Origin: Pseudomonas persica
GTDB taxonomy: Bacteria > Pseudomonadota > Gammaproteobacteria > Pseudomonadales > Pseudomonadaceae
Assembly: GCF_900291015.1 (NCBI RefSeq)
Contig: NZ_OLKL01000032.1
Location: 1,568 to 54,902 of the forward strand
Length of the DNA stretch: 53,335 nucleotides
Direction: 5' to 3'
Below the pieces are notes generated by a model. It was given only the letters and a program-made list of their open reading frames with translations. It was not told where the DNA came from and ran no database searches. This document shows positions 19,431 to 28,899 of the stretch, piece by piece. Position 1 is the first letter of the stretch. Each line of letters begins with the position of its first letter. The position numbers and the translations under genes are program-made.

Positions 19431-20045
19431 ATGCAACAGTTCCTGATCATCGCCCTCGCCCACTTCCTTGCCCTGCTCTCTCCCGGCCCGGACTTCTTCC
19501 TGGTCGCACGCACCTCGGTCAACGCCGGCTGGCGCGTCGCCAGTGGTGCCTGCCTGGGCATCGCCCTGGCCAATGGCGTGTTCATCGCCATGGCTTTCAC
19601 CGGCCTGTCGGTACTGCAGGAAGGCAGCCTGCTGTTCACCATTCTGCAACTGGCCGGCGCCGGTTACCTGCTGTACATCGGCACCCTGTTCCTGCGCCAT
19701 GCCGGGCAAACCAGCCTGGGCGCAGTCGCTGGCCAGCAAACCGCCCAAGGGTGGTGGCGGGGATTGGGCATGGGGTTCCTGTCCGGCATCCTCAACCCCA
19801 AGAATGCGCTGTTCTATGCCAGCCTGGTCAGCATGGTCGCCAGCGCCAGCGTTGGCTGGAAAGCAACCTACGCCCTGTGGATGTTCAGCATCGTGTTGCT
19901 GTGGGACCTGTTGGTTGCCGTGGCCATTGGCAACCCGCTGGTGCTGCGGCGCTTCGCTCGCAGCCTGCCCTGGCTGGAGCGGGCCTCCGGGGTCATGCTG
20001 GTGCTATTGGCTGCGGTATTGCTGTTTCACCTGGCCCGGGGCTGA
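19431..20045 (+). CDS. LysE family exporter, second copy
   Basis: 204 residues, six predicted helices. PGPDFFLVARTSVNAGWR and GILNPKNALFYASLVSM are the family signatures. It starts 83 bp after the AraC gene on the same strand. A GTG start at 19380 is possible but adds a hydrophilic extension unlike the family, so ATG 19431 is preferred. Its last 53 bases overlap the 3' end of the convergent phosphatase gene. Confidence 0.9.
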   Translation: MQQFLIIALAHFLALLSPGPDFFLVARTSVNAGWRVASGACLGIALANGVFIAMAFTGLSVLQEGSLLFTILQLAGAGYLLYIGTLFLRHAGQTSLGAVAGQQTAQGWWRGLGMGFLSGILNPKNALFYASLVSMVASASVGWKATYALWMFSIVLLWDLLVAVAIGNPLVLRRFARSLPWLERASGVMLVLLAAVLLFHLARG

Positions 20046-20718
20046 GCAGTTGCAGGGTTCGCATGTCCATCAAGGTGAAATGACCGCTGGCCCAGCCTCC
20101 GGTGTCCAGGTGCCAGACGTTGCCCAACAGCTTGGCCTCCAGCACCGGCGTGTGGCCCACCAACAAGGCACGCAGGCCCTGCACAGGTTGGGTATCGCCT
20201 AGCTTCAGGCGCCGCCGCGACCACTGGCACACTTCCCGTACTTCGGGGTCGTCATCCAGCTCCAGCCAGGTCCTTAATACCGCCCAATCGGCAAACGGGC
20301 TGTCGGCATGCAGCAGGCCTACCAGGCCCGCCGCACTTTCAACCTCTATCGCAATCGGCAACTGCTCGAAGCGCTCCACGAAACGCAACTGCTCGACCCG
20401 CGGCAAGTCAAGAAACCAGCCGCCACCGGCGGCGCGGTACATGTCCAGATCGAGCCGCCCGCCGCGCACGCGGGTAATTGCCAAGGCCTCATGATTACCT
20501 TGCACGGCATGGAACCAGGGCTGCGCCAGCCATTGCAGCGCTGCCTCGCTGTCCGGGCCACGGTCGACCAGGTCACCCACGCTGAACAGGCGGTCCACGG
20601 CCGGATCGAACCCCACCGCATCCAGGCATTGCTGCAGGCGCTGGAAGTGACCATGGATATCGCCCACCGCCAGGTCACGTCCCCGCAGATTGGCAATCAG
20701 ACGCCGAAACCGTGCCAT
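19993..20718 (-). CDS. Metallophosphatase, PP2A/PrpA-like
   Basis: 241 residues. The phosphoesterase signature is complete: AVGDIHGH (metal ligands), SVGDLVDRGPDS, VQGNHE, then LLHADSP and VGHTPV. This matches small bacterial serine/threonine or diadenosine tetraphosphate phosphatases of the PrpA/PrpB type, which act in the cytosol with Mn2+. The convergent overlap with the LysE gene is 53 bases. It is divergent from the DUF3016 gene at 20794. Confidence 0.9.
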   Translation of the reverse strand: MARFRRLIANLRGRDLAVGDIHGHFQRLQQCLDAVGFDPAVDRLFSVGDLVDRGPDSEAALQWLAQPWFHAVQGNHEALAITRVRGGRLDLDMYRAAGGGWFLDLPRVEQLRFVERFEQLPIAIEVESAAGLVGLLHADSPFADWAVLRTWLELDDDPEVREVCQWSRRRLKLGDTQPVQGLRALLVGHTPVLEAKLLGNVWHLDTGGWASGHFTLMDMRTLQLLSPGPGETAIPQPIAPA

Positions 20719-20793
20719 TGCAATCTTCCTCTGCTGGGGCCGCCATGCCAGGGGTAAAATGGAGGCACAGCCAATCTAATCCGGAGGTGCATC

Positions 20794-21309
20794 ATGCGTA
20801 CCGCCCTCGTGTGTGCCGTGCTCGTGGCGCTGTCACTGGACAGCATGGCACAAGGTGCCCCGGCCGCGCAGGTCGAGGTGCGTTTCGACCATCCGGAAAA
20901 ATTTCGTGATGCCAGCCTCGACAGTCACGGGTACGCGCGTGGCGCCGATGCCTATGTGATGAACACCCTGACCCAGTACCTGCAGAAGCTTGGCCAACGC
21001 TACCTGCAACCCGGCCAGCAACTGGTCATCGACATCCGCGACATCGACCTGGCCGGGCGCTTCGAGCCCTGGCACAGCCAGGCCTACGATGTACGCTTCA
21101 TGCGCGAAATCACCTGGCCGACCATCGACCTCAGCTACACCCTCCGCCAACCGGGCAAACCCGACCAGCAAGCGCAGGAGCGGGTCAGCGACAAGATGTA
21201 CCTCAGCCGCCCGGGCCGGGGCACGAGCAGCAGCGACCGCCTGTATGCCGAGAAGGCCATGCTCAACGACTGGTTCCGCCAACGCTTCGCCGCGTACCCG
21301 GCTTCCTGA
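20794..21309 (+). CDS. DUF3016-family secreted protein
   Basis: 171 residues with an N-terminal signal peptide of about 21 residues (ending MAQGA). The rest carries VRFDHPEKFRDA, LVIDIRDIDLAGRFEPW and a WPTIDLSYTL strand, as in DUF3016 proteins. No catalytic motif visible and no function known to me. CGGAGG precedes the ATG. Confidence 0.8.
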   Translation: MRTALVCAVLVALSLDSMAQGAPAAQVEVRFDHPEKFRDASLDSHGYARGADAYVMNTLTQYLQKLGQRYLQPGQQLVIDIRDIDLAGRFEPWHSQAYDVRFMREITWPTIDLSYTLRQPGKPDQQAQERVSDKMYLSRPGRGTSSSDRLYAEKAMLNDWFRQRFAAYPAS

Positions 21310-21379
21310 CCCCTTCACTGGAACAGGCGTTGCTACCGGTAGTATGCTCGGCCCTTCAACCAACCAAGGAAGGTTCTGC

Positions 21380-22117
21380 ATGAAACTGTGCGCCGTGCAA
21401 CTGGCATCGTTCAAGGGCGATGTGCAAGCCAACCTCGACCGCCACCTGGCCTGCATCGAGCAGGCCGCGGCCCTCGGCGCCGAACTGGTGGTGTTCCCCG
21501 AGCTGTCGCTGACCGGCTATGAGCCAACCCTAGCGCGCCAGACTGCCCTGCCAGTCAGTTCCGCGCGGCTGGACCCGCTGCAGGCAGCCTGCGACCGGTT
21601 TGGTATCACCGTCGCCGCGGGCCTGCCACTGCCGACACCCGATGGCATCCGCATCGGCATGCCAATCCTCAGCCCCGGCGCACCGCGCCAGGCCTATGCC
21701 AAGCGACGCCTGCATGATGATGAACTGGCCTGGTTCACCCCAGGCGATCAAGCCTTGCTGCTGCAGGTGGGAGCGCACCGGGTAGCGCCTGCAATCTGCT
21801 ACGAATCGATGTTCATGGCGCATGCCGCCGCCGCGCGGGAACACGGCGCCGACCTGTATCTGGTCAGCGTGGCGAAAACCGCCAAGGGCATGCGCGAGGG
21901 TTACCTGCACTACCCCGAAGTGGCTCGCGAGCTGGGCATGCCGGTGTTGCTGGCCAACTGCGTGGGGCCGGCCGACACCTTCATCGGTGCCGGCGGCTCG
22001 GCGGCCTGGGACAGCCAGGGGCGCTTGCTGGCCAGCCTGGACGATCACAGCGAAGGGCTGATCGTGCTGGACACAGCCAGCGGCAGTGCCGTGGCCGTGG
22101 ATGCTCACCCGGCATGA
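21380..22117 (+). CDS. Carbon-nitrogen hydrolase (nitrilase superfamily)
   Basis: 245 residues. The Glu-Lys-Cys triad is visible: Glu41 in VVFPELSLTGYEP, Lys108 in AYAKRRLHDDE, and Cys140 in APAICYES. The superfamily hydrolyses amides or nitriles of small cytosolic compounds; the subfamily is not clear (omega-amidase or beta-ureidopropionase-like are options). AAGGAAGG precedes the ATG. It overlaps the small membrane gene by 4 bases. Confidence 0.9.
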   Translation: MKLCAVQLASFKGDVQANLDRHLACIEQAAALGAELVVFPELSLTGYEPTLARQTALPVSSARLDPLQAACDRFGITVAAGLPLPTPDGIRIGMPILSPGAPRQAYAKRRLHDDELAWFTPGDQALLLQVGAHRVAPAICYESMFMAHAAAAREHGADLYLVSVAKTAKGMREGYLHYPEVARELGMPVLLANCVGPADTFIGAGGSAAWDSQGRLLASLDDHSEGLIVLDTASGSAVAVDAHPA

Positions 22118-22356
22118 TCTATCTGTTCCTGGCGTTGCTGAGCTATGCCTGTACCTACTACCTGACTGGTTTGCTCATCCAGGGGCAACTGGCCGATGTG
22201 GCCGAAGGTTTGCGCCACCGGCCCGGTGCGCCGACACCCGGCGAGTACCTGCGCGCAGTCAAACCACATGCGCGCCGGGCCCATCGGCACTACACCCTGA
22301 TGGCCGGCTCGGCGCTGGCCGTGCTGGTCTGCCTGGTCGCCAGCTGGCTCTGCTGA
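22114..22356 (+). CDS. Small two-helix membrane protein
   Basis: 80 residues. Helix 1 is at about 2-22 and helix 2 at about 60-79, with a basic loop between (HRRP, HARRAHRH). The ATG overlaps the hydrolase stop, so the two are translationally coupled. No family recognised. Function unknown. Confidence 0.7.
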   Translation: MIYLFLALLSYACTYYLTGLLIQGQLADVAEGLRHRPGAPTPGEYLRAVKPHARRAHRHYTLMAGSALAVLVCLVASWLC

Positions 22357-22360
22357 CGCC

Positions 22361-22861
22361 TTACAGGTCCAGTGCCAGGCTTTGCCGGCCCTCCAGCGCC
22401 AGCAGGTATTGCTTGGCCGCCAGGCCGCCGGCAAAGCCGGTCAGGCTGCCCGAAGCACCGATCACCCGATGGCATGGGGCGATGATCGAGATCGGGTTGC
22501 GGCCATTGGCGGCGCCGACCGCGCGCACCGCGCTGGGGTTGCCGATCTGCCGGGCGATGTCGCTGTAGCTGCGGGTTTCACCGAACGGTATCGCCAATAG
22601 CGCGGCCCACACCTGGCGCTGGAATTCGGTGCCGGCAAAATCCAGCGCCAGTTCGAAGCGCTGGCGTTTGCCGGCAAAGTACTCGCCGAGCTGGCGGGCG
22701 GTTTCCAACAGTACCGGGCACTGGTCGTCACGGTGCAGGGCGCCAAGGCGCACGCGGTTTTCCCGCTCATCTTCCCAGAGTACGGCTGCCAGGCACTCGC
22801 CACGGGCTACCAGGGTCAAGGTGCCGACGGGCGAGTGCATGAAAGTGAATGCGCTGGACAT
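22361..22861 (-). CDS. ogt: O6-methylguanine-DNA methyltransferase
   Basis: 166 residues. The active-site motif PCHRVIG has the acceptor Cys at 130, preceded by the helix-turn-helix IPFGETRSYSDIAR and the arginine finger region VRAVGAANGRNP. It removes methyl groups from O6-methylguanine by suicidal transfer. No Ada regulatory domain, so it is of the Ogt type. It is convergent with the small membrane gene (4 bp). Confidence 0.95.
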   Translation of the reverse strand: MSSAFTFMHSPVGTLTLVARGECLAAVLWEDERENRVRLGALHRDDQCPVLLETARQLGEYFAGKRQRFELALDFAGTEFQRQVWAALLAIPFGETRSYSDIARQIGNPSAVRAVGAANGRNPISIIAPCHRVIGASGSLTGFAGGLAAKQYLLALEGRQSLALDL

Positions 22862-22938
22862 AAGCAGGCTCCTGCCAGGTTGCGATCAACCTACTGTACG
22901 CATCCACAGCCCTGCCTGCATCCGCTTTCTTGCTCAGG

Positions 22939-22972
22939 CAATGTGGGAGCGGGCGCGCCCGCTCCCACATTG
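22939..22972. repeat. Perfect 34-bp REP palindrome
   Basis: CAATGTGGGAGCGGGCG followed by its exact reverse complement. It stands between the ligase 3' end and the ogt promoter and could stop transcripts from the ligase operon. Confidence 0.85.
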
Positions 22973-22995
22973 CCACCAGCCGGTCTTGCCAGCAT

Positions 22996-24651
22996 TTAGA
23001 GAAATGCCTGCCGGATCCGCTTCTTGTCGATCTTGCCAACGCTGGTCTTGGGGATCTCGTCCACGCAACGCAGCTGCCGCGGTATCGCCCATTTGTTCAG
23101 ATGCCCGCTGTCGACAAACGGCTGCAGGTGCCCGGCCAATGCTGCCTGATCGAACTGCATGCCGTCACAACGAACCACCAACGCTAACGGTTGTTCACCC
23201 CACTGCGGGTCCGGGATGCCAATCACTGCCACCGACGCGACAGCCGGGTGCTGGCTGATGAGGCTTTCCAGCGCCACCGAGCTGACCCACTCGCCGCCGG
23301 TCTTGATCACATCCTTGATCCGGTCGCGAATACGCACCACACCCGCCGGGTCGATGCAGGCCAGGTCGCCGGTGTGCATCCAGCCTCCCAGCCACAACGC
23401 GGCGCCCTGCTCCGGTTCATGCAGGTAGCCCTGGGTCAGCCACGGCGCACGCACCACGATTTCACCCAGGCTTTCGCCGTCACGGGGCACATCATTGCCT
23501 TCCGAGTCGATGATGCGCAGGTCCACCAGGGCAATCGGCACGCCGGCATCGATACGTAGCGGCAGCTGTTGCGCCATGGGCAGTGCCAGCAGGTCGGCGC
23601 TCAGGTGGGTGATGCTGAGCAGCGGGCAGCTTTCCGACATGCCGTAGCCACAATGCACACTGATGCCGCGCTCGCTGGCACGCTGCGCCAGGCCCAGGGT
23701 CAGGGCGCTGCCGCCCAGCAGCATTTTCCAGCCAGTCAGGTCGGCGCGCTGCCCTTCCTCGCTGTCGAGCATCATCTGCAGCACCGTGGGCACACAATGC
23801 GAGAACGTCACGCCCTCGTCGCGGTACAGGCGCACCAGGCGGTTGGGCTCGTAGCGCCCAGGGTAGACCTGCTTGATGCCCAACGCCGTGGCCACATAGG
23901 GCACGCCCCAGGCATGCACGTGGAACATCGGCGTGATGGGCATGTAGACGTCGCCGCTGCGCAGCAGCGGCAGCTCACCGCAGGCCGCCAGGGTGCCTTG
24001 CTCGACCAGGGTATGCAGCACCAGTTGCCGGTGGCTGAAGTACACGCCCTTGGGGTTGCCGGTGGTACCGCTGGTATAGAACAGCGTGGCCAGTGAGTGC
24101 TCGTCGAAATCGGCGAAGTCGAACTGCGGCTCGGCAGCCGCCAGCAGCGCTTCGTACTCGCCGAGCAATGGCACGCCCTGAATTGCGGGGCCACCGTCGC
24201 CAAGGCGGATGAAGCCCTCGACGGTCGGCAAGTCATCGCGTAACTGCGCCATCAATGGCAGGAAGTCGTCATGCACCAGCACCAGGCGGTCCTCGGCATG
24301 GTTCATGGTGTAGCGCACCTGCTCGCTGGACAGCCGCACGTTCACCGTGTGCAGCACCGCACCCAGCATTGGCACGGCAAAGAAGCACTCCAGCGCCCGG
24401 TGGCTGTCCCAGTCGAGCAAGGCCACGGTGTCGCCAGGCTTGACCCCGGCGGCGGTCAGCACATTGGCCAGCCGCTGGATGCGTTCGAGCAACGTGGTGT
24501 AGGTGTAGCGCAGCTTGTCGGCGTAGACGATTTCCTGGCTCGGCTGGTAGCGCACGCCAGACAGCAGCAGGCGCTTGATCAGCAGTGGATAGGCGTAGGC
24601 CTGCTCGGCTGCGGGCATGACGCGTGTGGTGATCATGTCGGCGGCCTTCAC
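22996..24651 (-). CDS. Acyl-CoA ligase (fatty-acyl / DmdB-like)
   Basis: 551 residues, a class I adenylate-forming enzyme. The P-loop LFYTSGTTGNPKGVYFSH is at about 181-198, CGYGMSESCP in the middle, GWMHTGDLACID near 427 and the catalytic Lys in KTSVGKIDKKRI at the end. It activates a carboxylic acid to the CoA thioester. Its family includes medium-chain fatty acid ligases and the methylmercaptopropionate ligase DmdB. It is the last gene of the DUF1302 operon and overlaps the acyl-CoA dehydrogenase by 4 bases, so it should act on the same substrate. Confidence 0.9.
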   Translation of the reverse strand: MKAADMITTRVMPAAEQAYAYPLLIKRLLLSGVRYQPSQEIVYADKLRYTYTTLLERIQRLANVLTAAGVKPGDTVALLDWDSHRALECFFAVPMLGAVLHTVNVRLSSEQVRYTMNHAEDRLVLVHDDFLPLMAQLRDDLPTVEGFIRLGDGGPAIQGVPLLGEYEALLAAAEPQFDFADFDEHSLATLFYTSGTTGNPKGVYFSHRQLVLHTLVEQGTLAACGELPLLRSGDVYMPITPMFHVHAWGVPYVATALGIKQVYPGRYEPNRLVRLYRDEGVTFSHCVPTVLQMMLDSEEGQRADLTGWKMLLGGSALTLGLAQRASERGISVHCGYGMSESCPLLSITHLSADLLALPMAQQLPLRIDAGVPIALVDLRIIDSEGNDVPRDGESLGEIVVRAPWLTQGYLHEPEQGAALWLGGWMHTGDLACIDPAGVVRIRDRIKDVIKTGGEWVSSVALESLISQHPAVASVAVIGIPDPQWGEQPLALVVRCDGMQFDQAALAGHLQPFVDSGHLNKWAIPRQLRCVDEIPKTSVGKIDKKRIRQAFL

Positions 24652-26426
24652 AGTTGCCCGTCCTCGAGCAGGTACAGGCTATCGCTACCGGCCCTGACGC
24701 TGGCGCTAAGCGAATGAATGCGTGGCAGCAGGCGGGCAAAGTAGAAACGCGCGGTGCCCAGTTTGCTCAGGTGGAACGGCTCGGGCGCCGCCTGGCGTTG
24801 GCATACCGCAGCCATGCGTGCCCACAGATATGCGTAGAAGGTGTAGCCAAACACCTGCAGGTACTCCACCGCCGCCGCGCCAAGCTCACGCGGGTTGCCC
24901 TGAGCCCGGTCGAGCAACCAGGCGGTCAGCTCGTCGAGGTTGCGCACGGCAGCCAGCAATGGCGGGCCGAACTCGGCGCACGCCGCGGGCAGCGCCTCGG
25001 CAAAGGCGGTAATTTCGGCGGACACGCTGCGATAGGCCTGGCCACCATCGCCAAACAGCTTGCGCCCCACCAGGTCGAGGGCCTGGATGCCATTGGTGCC
25101 TTCGTAGATCTGGGTGATGCGGCAGTCGCGGATCAACTGCTCCTGGCCCCACTCACGGATATAGCCATGACCGCCCAGCACCTGCTGACCATGCACGGTG
25201 GTCTCCAGCCCCATGTCGGTGAGGAAGGCCTTGGCCACCGGCGTGAGCAACGCCACCCTGGCCTCGGCCTGCGCGCGCGCGACCGGAGCGTCGCTGTATC
25301 TGGCCAGGTCCAGCTGCAGCGCCACGTAGGTGGAAAAGGCCCGCCCGCCTTCGTTCAGCGCTTTCATGGTCAGCAGCATACGCCGCACGTCCGGGTGGAC
25401 GATGATCGGGTCAGCGCTTTGCCTGGGCGCTTCGGCGCCGGTTGGCGCACGACCCTGCTGGCGATCACGGGCATAGGCGATGGCACCCTGATAGGAACGC
25501 TCGCCCAGGGCCAGGCCCTGGATACCTACGCCCAGGCGCTCGTAGTTCATCATGGTGAACATCGCGTTGAGGCCCTTGTTCGGCTCGCCGACCAGGTAGC
25601 CGATTGCACCGTCGAAGTTCATCACGCAGGTGGCCGAGGCCTTGATGCCCATCTTGTGCTCGATCGAACCGCAACTCACCGCATTGGCCTCGCCCAGCAC
25701 GCCGTTGGCGTCAACCAGCAGCTTGGGCACCAGGAACAGCGAAATGCCCTTGGGCCCGGTGGGCGCATCCGGTAGCCGCGCCAGCACCAGGTGGATGATA
25801 TTCTCGGTCAGGTCCTGCTCACCGCCGGTGATGAAGATCTTGGTCCCGCTGATGCGGTAACGGCCACCGGCAACCGGCTCGGCGCGGGTACGAATCAGGC
25901 CCAGGTCAGTGCCAGCGTGCGGCTCGGTCAGACACATCGAACCGGTCCAGCGCCCTTGGTACATGGGCGGCAGGTACAGCGCCTTCAACGGCTCGCTGGC
26001 ATGGTTGAGCAACGCCAGGCAGGCCCCAGCGGTCAACATCGGGTACAGGCCGAACGACAGGTTGGCGGCATTGAGCATTTCTTCGAGTTGGGCGCTGATC
26101 ACTTTCGGCATGCCCATGCCGCCGTATTCCGTGGCTCCGGCCACGCCCACCCAGCCATCGGCGGCAAATGCCCGGTAGGCATCGGCGAAGCCATCAGGGG
26201 TACGTACCTGGCCGGCCTCCCAGCGGCAGCCTTGCTCGTCGCCACTGCGGTTGAGCGGCGCCACCACCTCGGCAATCAGCTTGCCGGCCTGCTCCAGCAC
26301 GGCCCGGGCAGTGTCGCCATCGACTTGCTCGGCCAGGGCGGGCGTTTGCGCCCACCAGGCCGGGATGTCGAACACTTCGTTGAACAGAAAATCCATGTCG
26401 CGCAGTGGCGGAAGGTAATCAGACAT
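24648..26426 (-). CDS. Acyl-CoA dehydrogenase (DmdC-like, ~600 aa class)
   Basis: 592 residues. It starts PPLRDMDFLFNEVFD, the opening typical of the long class that includes the methylmercaptopropionyl-CoA dehydrogenase DmdC. FAD/substrate motifs are MCLTEPHAGTDLG, ISGTKIFITGGEQD, MNYERLGVGIQGLA and GGHGYIREWGQEQLIRDCRI; a C-terminal extension follows. It introduces a double bond into an acyl-CoA. ATG 26426 overlaps the RND stop by 8 bases; a longer frame to 26504 lies inside the RND gene. It forms a pair with the ligase. Confidence 0.9.
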   Translation of the reverse strand: MSDYLPPLRDMDFLFNEVFDIPAWWAQTPALAEQVDGDTARAVLEQAGKLIAEVVAPLNRSGDEQGCRWEAGQVRTPDGFADAYRAFAADGWVGVAGATEYGGMGMPKVISAQLEEMLNAANLSFGLYPMLTAGACLALLNHASEPLKALYLPPMYQGRWTGSMCLTEPHAGTDLGLIRTRAEPVAGGRYRISGTKIFITGGEQDLTENIIHLVLARLPDAPTGPKGISLFLVPKLLVDANGVLGEANAVSCGSIEHKMGIKASATCVMNFDGAIGYLVGEPNKGLNAMFTMMNYERLGVGIQGLALGERSYQGAIAYARDRQQGRAPTGAEAPRQSADPIIVHPDVRRMLLTMKALNEGGRAFSTYVALQLDLARYSDAPVARAQAEARVALLTPVAKAFLTDMGLETTVHGQQVLGGHGYIREWGQEQLIRDCRITQIYEGTNGIQALDLVGRKLFGDGGQAYRSVSAEITAFAEALPAACAEFGPPLLAAVRNLDELTAWLLDRAQGNPRELGAAAVEYLQVFGYTFYAYLWARMAAVCQRQAAPEPFHLSKLGTARFYFARLLPRIHSLSASVRAGSDSLYLLEDGQL

Positions 26427-28884
26427 GAGGCGAGCACTCGGTTTCTTGGGTTTGCGGAAGCGGCGCGGCCTGGGCCTCGGCAGGCGCCGGAGCAGTCTGG
26501 CCACGCAGGAGGAAATGCGACAAAGCCGGGATCAACACCAGCGCGCCGAGCATGTTCCACAAGAACATGAAGGTCAGCAGCAGCCCCATGTCAGCCTGGA
26601 ACTTGATCGGTGACCAGGCCCAGCCGACCACGCCGGCCGCCAGGGTAATGCCGACCAGGCCCACTACCCGGCCGGTAAAGGCCACGGCTTTCTGGTAGGC
26701 CTGGGCCAGGCTCAGGCCGGCGCGCTGGTAGTGCAGCTGCACGCTGAGCAGGTACAGGGCGTAGTCCACGCCAATGCCCACGCCCAGGGCGATTACCGGC
26801 AAGGTGGCGACCTTCACGCCAATGCCCAAGGCCACCATCAGCGCCTCGCACAGCACCGAGGTGAGCATCAGCGGCAGGATCGCCACCAGCGTGGCGCGCC
26901 AGCTGCGGAAGGTGACCAAGCAGAACAGGGTGACAGCCAGGTACACCAGCAACAGCATGCGGTGGTTGGCCTCGCGGACCACCGCGTTGGTAGCGGCCTC
27001 GATGCCGGCACTGCCAGCGGCCAGCAGGAACTGCTGTTCGGCGCTGCTGTTGGCCTGGGCAAAGCGCTCGGCCACGGTGGCCACCTGGGCCAGGGTGTCG
27101 GCGCGATGGTCCTTGAGGTAGGCGATTACCGGCATCAACGAGCAGTCGTTGTTGAACAGCTCCGGGGCGTTGACCGAGGCCTGCTGGGCGGCGTAGTTGA
27201 GCACGTCCTGGTTGCGCTGCAGGCTGTTCAGGCGCGGGTTGCCTTCGTAGGTGCCTGCGGTGATCTGGCGCACGGCATTGGCCAGCGACACGGTGGTCTG
27301 CACACCTGGCAATTGCTGAAGCTCCCAGGCCAGGCGGTCAGCCAGGACCAGCGTCTGATACTGCAGGCAGCCTTCCGGGGCGGTCTTGACCATCACCGCG
27401 AAGGTGTCGCTGGACAGCGCGTAATGTTGCGTGATGTAGGCGTTGTCGAGGTTGTACCGGGAGTCGGCGCGCAGCTCAGGGGCGCCGCTGTCGAGGTCAC
27501 CGATTTTCAGCTGCAGGCTGCCCCAGATGCCGAGTGCCGCCAGCGCCAGGGCTGCCAGCAAAGCGGCACTGGCCCACTTGCGTTCGGTGAAACGGTCGAG
27601 CAGGTCCCACAGCCGACCAAAGCCACGATGCTGGGCGGCGCGGGCGTCGATGGACAGCGCCCGCTCGGCAGCCTTGCGGCCGACACCAATGTAAGACAGC
27701 GCCACCGGCATCAGCAGCAGCGAAGTGAAGATCAGCACTGCCACGCCAATGCTGGCGGTGATGGCCAGGTCCTGGATCACCGGGATGTCGATCAGCATCA
27801 GCACGGCAAAGCCCACCGCATCGGCCAGCAACGCGGTCACCCCGGCCACGAACAGACGGCGGAAGGTATAGCGCGCTGCCACCTGGCGGTGGGTGCCACG
27901 GCCGATGTCCTGGAGGATGCCGTTCATCTTCTGCGCCGCGTGGGATACGCCAATGGCGAAGATCAGGAACGGCACCAGGATTGAATACGGGTCGATGGCG
28001 TAGCCCAGCCAGGCGACGATGCCCAGCTGCCACACCACCGCAGTCAGCGAACACAACACCACCAGCAAGGTGCTGCGCACGCAACGGGTATAGCAGTAGA
28101 TGATCAGCAGGCTGGTCAGCACCGCCAGGGCGAAGAACGCCATCACCTGGATCAGCCCGTCGATCAGGTCACCCATCAGCTTGGCGAAGCCGATCACATG
28201 GATGCGGTACTGGCCGCTGGCCTGGTACTGGCTGCGCAGTTGTTCGAGCTTTTGCGAGAAGGCGTGGTAGTCGAGACCTTTGCCGGTGGCCGAGTCCTGG
28301 TCGAGCAGCGGCACGATCAGCATGCTCGACTTGAAGTCGCGCGCCACCAGGCTACCGACGATGTTGGCGCGCTCGATGTTCTGCCTTAGTTGCTCGATGT
28401 CACCCGCCGCGCCCTGGTAGCCGTCGGGCATCACCGGGCCGCCCTGGAAGCCCTCCTCGGTCACCTCGGTCCAGCGCACCGCCGGGCTCCACAGCGACTT
28501 CACCCAGGCTCGGTCCACGCCTTGGCTGAGAAACAGTTCGTCATTGATGTGGCGCAGGGTCTGCAGGTAGCCCGGGTCGAAGATGTCGCCCTGAGTGTTT
28601 TCCACCACAACCCGCACCGCGTTGCCCAGGCCACGCAGTGATGGGCGGTTTTCCAGGTAGTTCTGGATGTAGGGGTGACTCTGCGGCAGCATCTTGTCGA
28701 AACTGGGGCGCAGCTCCAGGCGGCTCAGTGCCATGTAGCCCAGTACCAAGGTCGCCAGCAGCATGCACAGCAGGAACGGCAGGCGATGGTTGAACACCAG
28801 GCGCTCCAGGCCGCTGCCCGAGCGTGGGTCGAAATCGTCGAGATCGCGGATTACCGGAAGGGTGTCTTGGCGGGTAGCGGCCAT
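26419..28884 (-). CDS. RND superfamily transporter, MMPL type
   Basis: 821 residues, two RND halves. One membrane helix near residues 35-55 is followed by a large periplasmic domain and a five-helix block from about 230; the same pattern repeats after about 440, ending with a hydrophobic C-terminal block. This fits MMPL/HpnN-type exporters that move lipids or hydrophobic compounds rather than the AcrB pumps, and no membrane-fusion partner is nearby. In operons with DUF1302, DUF1329 and YCF48 proteins, such transporters accompany catabolism of hydrophobic substrates such as steroids. Direction of transport is not known. Confidence 0.88.
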   Translation of the reverse strand: MAATRQDTLPVIRDLDDFDPRSGSGLERLVFNHRLPFLLCMLLATLVLGYMALSRLELRPSFDKMLPQSHPYIQNYLENRPSLRGLGNAVRVVVENTQGDIFDPGYLQTLRHINDELFLSQGVDRAWVKSLWSPAVRWTEVTEEGFQGGPVMPDGYQGAAGDIEQLRQNIERANIVGSLVARDFKSSMLIVPLLDQDSATGKGLDYHAFSQKLEQLRSQYQASGQYRIHVIGFAKLMGDLIDGLIQVMAFFALAVLTSLLIIYCYTRCVRSTLLVVLCSLTAVVWQLGIVAWLGYAIDPYSILVPFLIFAIGVSHAAQKMNGILQDIGRGTHRQVAARYTFRRLFVAGVTALLADAVGFAVLMLIDIPVIQDLAITASIGVAVLIFTSLLLMPVALSYIGVGRKAAERALSIDARAAQHRGFGRLWDLLDRFTERKWASAALLAALALAALGIWGSLQLKIGDLDSGAPELRADSRYNLDNAYITQHYALSSDTFAVMVKTAPEGCLQYQTLVLADRLAWELQQLPGVQTTVSLANAVRQITAGTYEGNPRLNSLQRNQDVLNYAAQQASVNAPELFNNDCSLMPVIAYLKDHRADTLAQVATVAERFAQANSSAEQQFLLAAGSAGIEAATNAVVREANHRMLLLVYLAVTLFCLVTFRSWRATLVAILPLMLTSVLCEALMVALGIGVKVATLPVIALGVGIGVDYALYLLSVQLHYQRAGLSLAQAYQKAVAFTGRVVGLVGITLAAGVVGWAWSPIKFQADMGLLLTFMFLWNMLGALVLIPALSHFLLRGQTAPAPAEAQAAPLPQTQETECSPHV

Positions 28885-28899
28885 CAGGGTCTTCTCTTG

